A DNA stretch of 64,000 nt from Cyclina sinensis (Eukaryota > Mollusca > Bivalvia > Venerida > Veneridae). The stretch is taken from assembly GCA_012932295.1 (NCBI GenBank), contig JAAONU010000004.1:29428304-29492303 (forward strand), in the 5' to 3' direction. Position 1 is the stretch's first letter. Each line of letters starts with the position of its first letter. This document shows positions 57,100 to 64,000 of this stretch, piece by piece. The position numbers were made by a program, and so were the translations under genes. The notes below the pieces were generated by a model, which was not told where the DNA came from, searched no databases, and saw only the letters and a program-made list of their open reading frames with translations.

Positions 57100-59490
57100 T
57101 CTGATTTTGTGTATATGTTGAACCGGTTAATAATATATTTTCAGGATTGAAGTTAATGGTTTTCAACTGCTGCCATTTAATATCATTCTTCTGATCAAAC
57201 CAATTCAAAGTCCAGCTATAAAGGCGTTTAAGTCAACCATACGCAACCCTCCGCATTCGATGTTCTTTATATGATTTGACCTTTTTATTTTATCTAATTC
57301 ACAACTTTACAGAAAATTTTTTTTTTCGAAGTTTGATAATGGATTAGGTAGCATGATTTATGATGTACAGACTTATAATACGCGACTTGGCCACTGTTAT
57401 AGTTCCAAATAAAGACATACTTAAAGAAGACCCTATTTATATTCAATGATTTCTTGGCCATGTAGAATCCGACTGTGTTCCACATTTGATGTAAAAAAAA
57501 TAATCCCGTGTACTTTTTTGTCTCTTCTTTAGTCCAGTATAAATTTTTGTCGCTCCATAATCTTTCTTCCGAGTTTTTATCGAACCTATCCAACATACTT
57601 TCGTTATGTTTTCTTTTTCTAAATCTATTTTAACCCTGGTATATTATAAGATGCTTGTAACGTTAACATACAATTTCTTCAGGAATTTTCAGAGCCACCT
57701 CAGAAATGTCTGCTTATGGTCCGCACACAGACTTACCTTATAATACTCCTTATTATGCATATTATTATACAAATGTGGTTGTTTGTACGTATTATAATTT
57801 CAAGAAATTCAACGCTTTAAAAAGTTGACTTGAAATAGGATCACCTTGTCCACAGCTTCTAGAAGGTTTTAAACTTCTGGAAAGTGTCCATTTTGTAGAA
57901 CATACGTTTTACTATCTTTTTGATACATCGTTAAAAAGATTCACCAAACTGTAAGAAGACAAGTACCTTATGAATAAATTTCCAAGAAACTAAATCAACG
58001 ACAGCTTGTTTTAAATGTACAGAAAGTAAAAGAAATACCGGGATGTTTTGTTTTGCAGTTTCAAAGTAATAAATCGAATGTAGCTAAAAGATTCTCATCT
58101 ATAACTCTACCAACAATAAATCATTTTAATTACTGCAAATTATTTTATTTTATATCTTTCTTCAGACTGATTGCAATAATAGTAGATGCTAATTTATAAA
58201 CACGTTTAAAAGTGTACCTGGACTCCAAGTTTTAAGAACTGATCTATCTTTCTTTGTTTTTTGGTAAACATACAATTAATAATTGATTCTGTGTCACCGA
58301 TAAACTATTAGACCGATAGCCGTAATTAAAAAGATCTCAACACCACTGTTGATAGATCTTTCCAATACTTTAAAAATTCTGCTGTGTATCAATCTAGTCC
58401 AGGACTTTTATTATTTTTATGCCTTTTAACACGATATTCAATTCGCTTGTTGCTATCTCGGCATCTAGGCTTGCAATATCTTTAAGGATCAAATAAAGCT
58501 GTGGAATATACATATGATTTCTATTTCGTTAAAAGGATTCTTATAGTTTTGTTTTAAACACTTCAAAATATTTCCTTTGTGAAACAAATAATTTCCGTCT
58601 TCATTTTTAGATTTTTGAATGTTTTTCTATATAAAATTTAAGAAATATTTAAATTGCTTTTCCCCTAAATTTCCATATTTATATTAAGAACGTAAAATGA
58701 TTCCTTCTAGTTTCATTTGACGTGAATTTTCAATTTCTGCCTTTTTGTTTGAAAGTGCAATAAGTATTTGTTGAAATTAGTACTTTATACTAGTTTTTCA
58801 ATTTCATTTGTCATGACATTTTTCTTCTTTTTGCTGAATTTTCTTTTTTCCGCTGTATATTCGATAGTTTTCTCTCTAAGAATAACTTCCAAAAATTATT
58901 CTAAAAGTGTTGATCGTTGATATCAAAAGTTTTATACAGATCTGTATGGAAATCAGTAGAATTTTTGCATAAATTACATGTATATAATAAGTGTATGAAG
59001 TTGTTGAAATTGTCTTGTACCATAGACACATAATTTTCATCTTTTAAGAGAGAAATATCAAATTTTAAATCTCACAAAAAAATCAAGTCGTGCTTGTTTT
59101 ATAAAAGGGTTTTGTCTTCTCCAAGTATAGTACCTACTTTGCTAGTTGTTTGTTCTCCATATTTCAATATATTTTTTCCGTTTCACTAAAATCTAAAACT
59201 GTTCCTAGCCCTCGGATTATTGGTATATACGTAATTTTCCGTGTCTATATCTAAAATAAATTCTAGTCACCGCAATTATGTAACATGTTTATTATCTAGG
59301 CATTTGATTTTTCTAAAAACATTGGTATAAAACATCGCATTATCTTCTTTAATTTGTCAATGTTTACTTACCTAGTTCGTATACAGTTTTTAAATAAATC
59401 TAGAATAATAAATTTTCCGTTTTTGTCAATCTCGACATCTTCTACCTCGACTATTGCTAGTAAATGGGCTTATAAAAAAAGTCATTACCC
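57100..59490 (-). mobile_element. Decayed L1/Tx1-like LINE
   Basis: The minus strand carries faint but ordered LINE segments: EVEDVEIDKNGKFIILDL (endonuclease region), EIATSELNIVLKGIK next to NNKSPGLD.YTAEFLKY (the K-S-P-G-x-D-G motif of the RT, with a stop in place of the Gly), and a longer open C-terminal stretch at 57,294-57,596 (LWSDKNLYWTKEETKKY, MWNTVGFYMAKKSLN). Stops occur every few tens of codons. Very AT-rich and old; 5' and 3' limits are approximate. Confidence 0.6.
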
Positions 59491-60960
59491 GACTCTGCCT
59501 TAAACATGAACATAATTTAGGGCATATATGTACAAGTTGTAAACAAATAAACACTTTTTGTCTGACAAATTAAAATAGATCACTGGGTTTTTTGTGTTTC
59601 CTGGCAATTCTGAGAGCTAAAGCTTATAACATCATCTATTTGGAGCTAGGTGACACAAGTAAATACAATAAATCAGGGTAAAAAAATATCTGACCGAAAT
59701 GTCTGCACAGAGAAAAAATAACAAAAATATTTATTTATGTAGAAGCAGTCTACACCGCGACACAATAATTAGAAATTATATATTAAATTGTTGAACAACC
59801 TCAATCTAAGCATCTCAATCCAATCAAGTGTCTGTTAATTGTAAAAATAAACAGAAGTCTTTAGTGGACTTTATGTGATATTAAAACGAATCCTGTATAT
59901 TAACTTGAATCAGCTGATATACTTTCATTTACAATATTATGGCAACACTAGCGATGTTTGGAGGAACAATTACATTAATTAAATAATGTTTGAAGTAAAT
60001 AATGTGACCTAAGATCCTTTATTGAGAGTTTTCGTACCTTATTTTGGTTATATAGTGGTCCGGTGCAATTATCCATGAAACGAATGTCCATTATTCAAAT
60101 ACGGATACATGTGTTACGGTGTCACCTTTTTCAGGTTATTGCATATTTGTATGCGGTTCTTTCATGATGTAGTAACAACACGGTATTTTCTCCAATGTAT
60201 ATATGCCAGTGGTGTATTTTTACCAGATTATGTCTGTCATAACATACTCTGAAATAACGCAATTAAATAACATTTACTTCATTTGTTCAATAATTACCAT
60301 ATAGTCAATAAGTTCAGACAAAAAGTCATGAATATGTCTAGTGGTCATTAGCTACTTAACCTGAATAACATAAAATGCTTAAAACATCCTACTATATGCT
60401 TAATTAGACAATACATTTGATCTAAATTATTACTAGAACATCTTTTAAATTAATACACTTAAGGAACTATAAAGGTATTAAACACTTATCACATGGTTAC
60501 ACCTGACAAATTTGCATAACACTAAACACAATGAACACACTGAACTCACCATCTAAGGGATGAGGTATGGTCAGCACACACTTCTTATCTCAGGTCACCA
60601 CATCTCTCTTACCTCACACTTCCATCGACTAGTAATGCAAAGATGAATTGTTAAGCATTTAGGTGAACAAACATATGAAGCTATGTAATTTCTTTACATC
60701 AATTACACTCAACAATAGAAATTAAGGGTCAAGGACTTATGACAGCAGTTCTTAAAGACATACCTTTTTTTACTTACTGGAGTTTATATCCAACAAAAAT
60801 TCATTATATATGTGACCAATTTAAACTAAAAGTAACATGTGTTTCACAAACATAGTAGCACGATTAATCCCCAAAGACAACCCCTACCAGTTTTCAAGTG
60901 TTTGAGACTTGGTGGGTGGGGTAAACACAATGGCTTATCATAAGAAATATGGAAACCAGT
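59491..60960. other. AT-rich sequence without a recognised gene
   Basis: No supported ORF. It could include the 5' end of the adjacent LINE and the 3' non-coding end of the Tc1 element. Confidence 0.4.
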
Positions 60961-60966
60961 TAAATT

Positions 60967-62000
60967 TTAGAAACAGGTATGACTTCCTCGTGCTCGGATA
61001 ACCTCTTTGACACGGGTCTTGAAGCTACGTATGAGCTTTTTGATGTCGCTTTTTAGTATGAGACCCCATTCCTCAGTAAGGGCAGGAGCCAGTTCATTTT
61101 TGCTTGACGGCTGACGTTGTTGTGCGGAAACACGGCGCTGCAGCATGTCCCAGGCATGTTCTATTAGGTTTTTGTCTGGAGACCTAGCTGGCCATTCCAT
61201 ATGTTCAACACCTTGGTCGTCAAGGTACTGTTTGATGATTCCCGCACGGTGAGCTGTAGCATTGTCGTCCTTTAACACGAACTCCTGGCCGATTGCACCA
61301 GCATATGGAAAGACGTGAGGTCGAAGAATCTCGTCAATATAACTTCTAACAGTAACTGTGCCGTTAACAAACACGTGAAGGTCTGTGCGCCCGTCGTAAG
61401 AAATGCTTGCCCAAACAATAACAGAGCCACTTCCAAACTTGTCATGTTCGGATGCGCTCATTTCGCTGACGCCATACACGCCTACGTCCATAATGGAAGT
61501 CCATGCAAAATTTGGACTCGTCGGTGAATAGCACATTACGAAAGTGCCTGAGTTGCCAATTAACGTGATCTCTGGCAAACTCCAGACGGGCCGCACGGTT
61601 TCTTGGCGATAAAGGAGAACGTACCACAGGACGGCGAGCACGTAAATTAGGGTCGTGGAGTCTGTTGCGATATGTTTGTGCCGAGATTCGAACACCGGGA
61701 GGATACTGGAAGTCTCTATTTAGAGTAACAGCCAAGTCAAATCTATGGCGTTTTGCCAAGACAACGATGGCACGGTCTTTCCGAGCAGATGTTGACCTTT
61801 GACGTCCACTCTGCGGACGTCTGGCGACGGCGCCTGTGTCCAAGTACTTTTGCCAAAGTCGATGGATTACACTTTGGCTAACACCATGCTCATAGGCCAC
61901 CTCGCGTTGCGTTTGTCCAGCCAGCAGACGACCGACTGCTCTGGCTGCCGTCAGCCTCCGACATGTGTCTTCTAGGAATCAGAGATTCTTCATACTAATC
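60967..62000 (-). mobile_element. Tc1-type (DD34E) transposase, frameshifted
   Basis: Read from about 61,960 down: helix-turn-helix region (RLTAARAVGRLLAGQTQREV, YEHGVSQSVIHRLWQKYL), linker ARRPQSGRQR, then FTDESKF (first Asp), and after a frameshift near 61,450 SGSVIVWASISYDGRTDL, LKDDNATAHRA (second Asp) and ARSPDKNLIEHAWDML (Glu). Thirty-four residues separate the second Asp and the Glu, the DD34E spacing of Tc1. An in-frame TGA also lies just after the likely start. A cut-and-paste DNA transposase, now broken in two places. Base composition is clearly more GC-rich than the surroundings, suggesting a fairly recent arrival. Terminal inverted repeats were not identified. Confidence 0.88.
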
Positions 62001-63645
62001 AGTTCTATAGTGTAACAGATGATTCGAAAAAAAATCAAATTAAAACCTGCTCATGTTGCGTTGACTTTATTCTACACATTTGATTTTCACTTGATTTTGA
62101 GGGGTGGGTGTGTTTGCACGGACCTGCACGGCATAACTGAGCTGTTACGGGTAGATATACACATATATACACAAGTACTGGTGTGTCTACAGCAAAACAC
62201 AATTTAACTTTTACATGAACATGTTTGCATTTAAAGCCTTGAGTGTATTAACAAAAACATGAAAAAGGCTGGACAAAATGTACATACCGGTATAGATAAA
62301 AACTCATTTACCCAGTTCCGTTTGTGGCTTTCCACAATGGCATTCTAAGGTGGACTGACAAAGAGATCAGTTTTCATACTCTTTCTTAACACAAAAGTCA
62401 TGTGATCAAAATTAAATAACATGACAAATAAAAAAGGTTAAAACAGGTAATCATTCCAAGGGGCATAACACAATGCAAAGCAGAATCACAATTAAAATGC
62501 AATTTTCTCTCTTGAATATGGATACCAACCCTGTCACATAATGTATAATGAGAACGCATCATGAAATGTTGCATTGGATGACAATGCATTTGTAGATGGG
62601 TATTAATAGATTGTTTAAATCAAATTCTTAGTCAATGACCAACTGTGAACGAGCTGTTTTAACATGGCTATTTGCTTTCGATATTTACAAAAAGACTTTT
62701 AGGCTATTTTAATGATACACATCTGAAAGAAGAAAAGCTAATGAAAAAATACTCGTTTTTAACACGAGTGTAACAATTAAATTGTACGTACACAGAAAAG
62801 ATTCTATGGATTTCTCATTGCAAATAAATGTAAATGTGTAATACTTAACGACTTCGATTGATTCTTATTCTATTTTAAGTGTTTTTTATACAAAAAAGAA
62901 ATACTCTGACGGTGGTCACAACGATGGAAGGTTATATCTTTGGTAGAGCAGGAGATAATCAAAATACATCAAATGCATAAGATCTGTAAATGTTGTCAAT
63001 GTGAAATCAGAATCTCGCTCAATCAAAATAATTCAGATTACATAAACTCCTTTTCTAAGATATACACATTTCGAAATGAACAGGCGACTAAAGTAAAGAT
63101 GTTATTAATAAATGCTTATTCTCATTCAAGTATATTAGAGAGAGAGAGAGAGAGAGAGATGAGGCCATTGAATCATGAAAAATAATGAGTAAAATATAGA
63201 CTATTGTTTTTTAACAGTGAGAATTCGAAATACAAAACAAAGATATTAAAACTAAAATAACATTGAAACTATCTGGATTTTATTACTTGGAACACTTCAG
63301 CATTTTTAATCGGGAATTAGTTGGTCATTAATTAATTTAAATTTCAGAAAATAAAAGCCTTAAATGTATAACCATAAAAGTCTTGCTTCTTCGTTGTTGG
63401 TATTAGATTTTCTTTAGTTCAATTTCAATCCCACCAGTTAAATAAAGAACTAGTTTGATTATTTCGCCAGCTTTTTGTCATAGACTAATCGATGAAATTG
63501 TACGTGCTGTTTAAAGGGCGTAATATAGTGATCCAGCGATATGTTAGTGATCAAATCGAAGAGTTTTTAGAGATTTGAAAAAAAAAAAATTAAAAAAGCA
63601 CTACAGATACAATTCAACCTCAACATAATAAATCTCTGTTATGCC
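62001..63645. other. AT-rich sequence with a (GA)n tract
   Basis: No gene recognised; AGAGAGAG tract at about 63,137-63,159. Confidence 0.5.
63137..63159. repeat. (GA)n microsatellite
   Basis: About eleven GA units. Confidence 0.95.
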
Positions 63646-63649
63646 TTAC

Positions 63650-63917
63650 CATTTTTCTTCTATCCATCTCATGTAATGTTGAGAGCAATCAATGTCCAGA
63701 CCATTCGTGTGCAAGTTGTGTTGCCAAAGTCTTACATTCTGTCCCAGCTGTGGAATGGAACAGCTGTTAAATGTTGTTCCATCTTCAGTATCAAGGCTTA
63801 GATCATTCTCTTGGTATCAGAATTTAATTGATAATGAAGCATAATTCGCATGGACATGCACGGGTTGTGTCCCCGGCATCCTCTCAGTGTCATCGCAAAA
63901 CAGCTTCTCTGTCATAT
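63650..63917 (-). pseudogene. Candidate exon of a glycosyltransferase-like gene, with one stop
   Basis: The minus strand has a TTTTCATTAG acceptor, then 268 bp in one frame to a GTAAGG donor, broken only by TGA at 63819-63817. Segments include EKLFCDDTERMPGTQPVHVH, ANYASLSIKF and LWQHNLHTNGLDIDCS. PVHVHANY followed by a Lys is reminiscent of nucleotide-diphospho-sugar transferase domains, but this is a weak resemblance. It may be one exon of a gene to the right, or a relic. Confidence 0.3.
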
Positions 63918-64000
63918 CTAATGAAAATCAGACAGATGAATAATCAATCCAAGACCAAGCCAACACAAACTTTCAGAAACACAACTATATGTCCAATCGC

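Overview
The window is eukaryotic DNA, AT-rich and intron-bearing, most likely from a bivalve or other mollusc. The evidence is split genes with GT/AG junctions, TATA boxes and AATAAA signals; animal gene families (TRPV-like channels, a type II GalNAc-transferase); and a dense load of decayed LINEs, Tc1 elements, LTR retroelement sequence, tRNA-derived repeats and satellite arrays with 25- to 172-bp units, as is usual in bivalves. The taxon is inferred from gene and repeat content, not proved.

Layout. 1-4,297 (minus): 5' part of an LTR retroelement running off the left edge: a putative LTR, a long leader, a gag-like ORF, and an aspartic-protease frame reached through a textbook -1 frameshift signal. 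4,300-6,520: a 172-bp satellite array abutting a hAT-like non-autonomous element, then a 45-bp array. 9,461-15,950 (minus): a polypeptide GalNAc-transferase locus with recognisable exons but at least eleven disabling lesions, so a pseudogene; it keeps a duplicated, apparently mutually exclusive exon pair. 16,975-18,920: a 42-bp satellite. 22,400-27,990 and 44,750-49,795: two direct copies of a ~5-kb segment, each with an intact two-exon TRPV-like channel gene (805 and 802 aa), a conserved TATA box, poly(A) signals and a pair of tRNA-like repeats. The first copy alone has expanded a 25-bp motif into a 17-copy minisatellite. 31,490-32,640, 52,380-56,300 and 57,100-59,490: three decayed LINEs. 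50,460-50,945 and 60,967-62,000: two broken Tc1 transposases. The remainder is AT-rich DNA with short arrays and a few uncertain exon candidates.

The only genes that look functional are the two TRPV-like channels. They are recent tandem paralogues that probably form homo- or heterotetrameric cation channels in the same cells, because even their proximal promoters are conserved. The GALNT locus is no longer able to encode an enzyme. Everything else is mobile-element or satellite sequence. The observations most worth checking are the -1 frameshift cassette, the exon pair in the dead GALNT gene, and the post-duplication changes between the two TRPV loci (start-codon shift, duplicated splice-acceptor region, minisatellite expansion).
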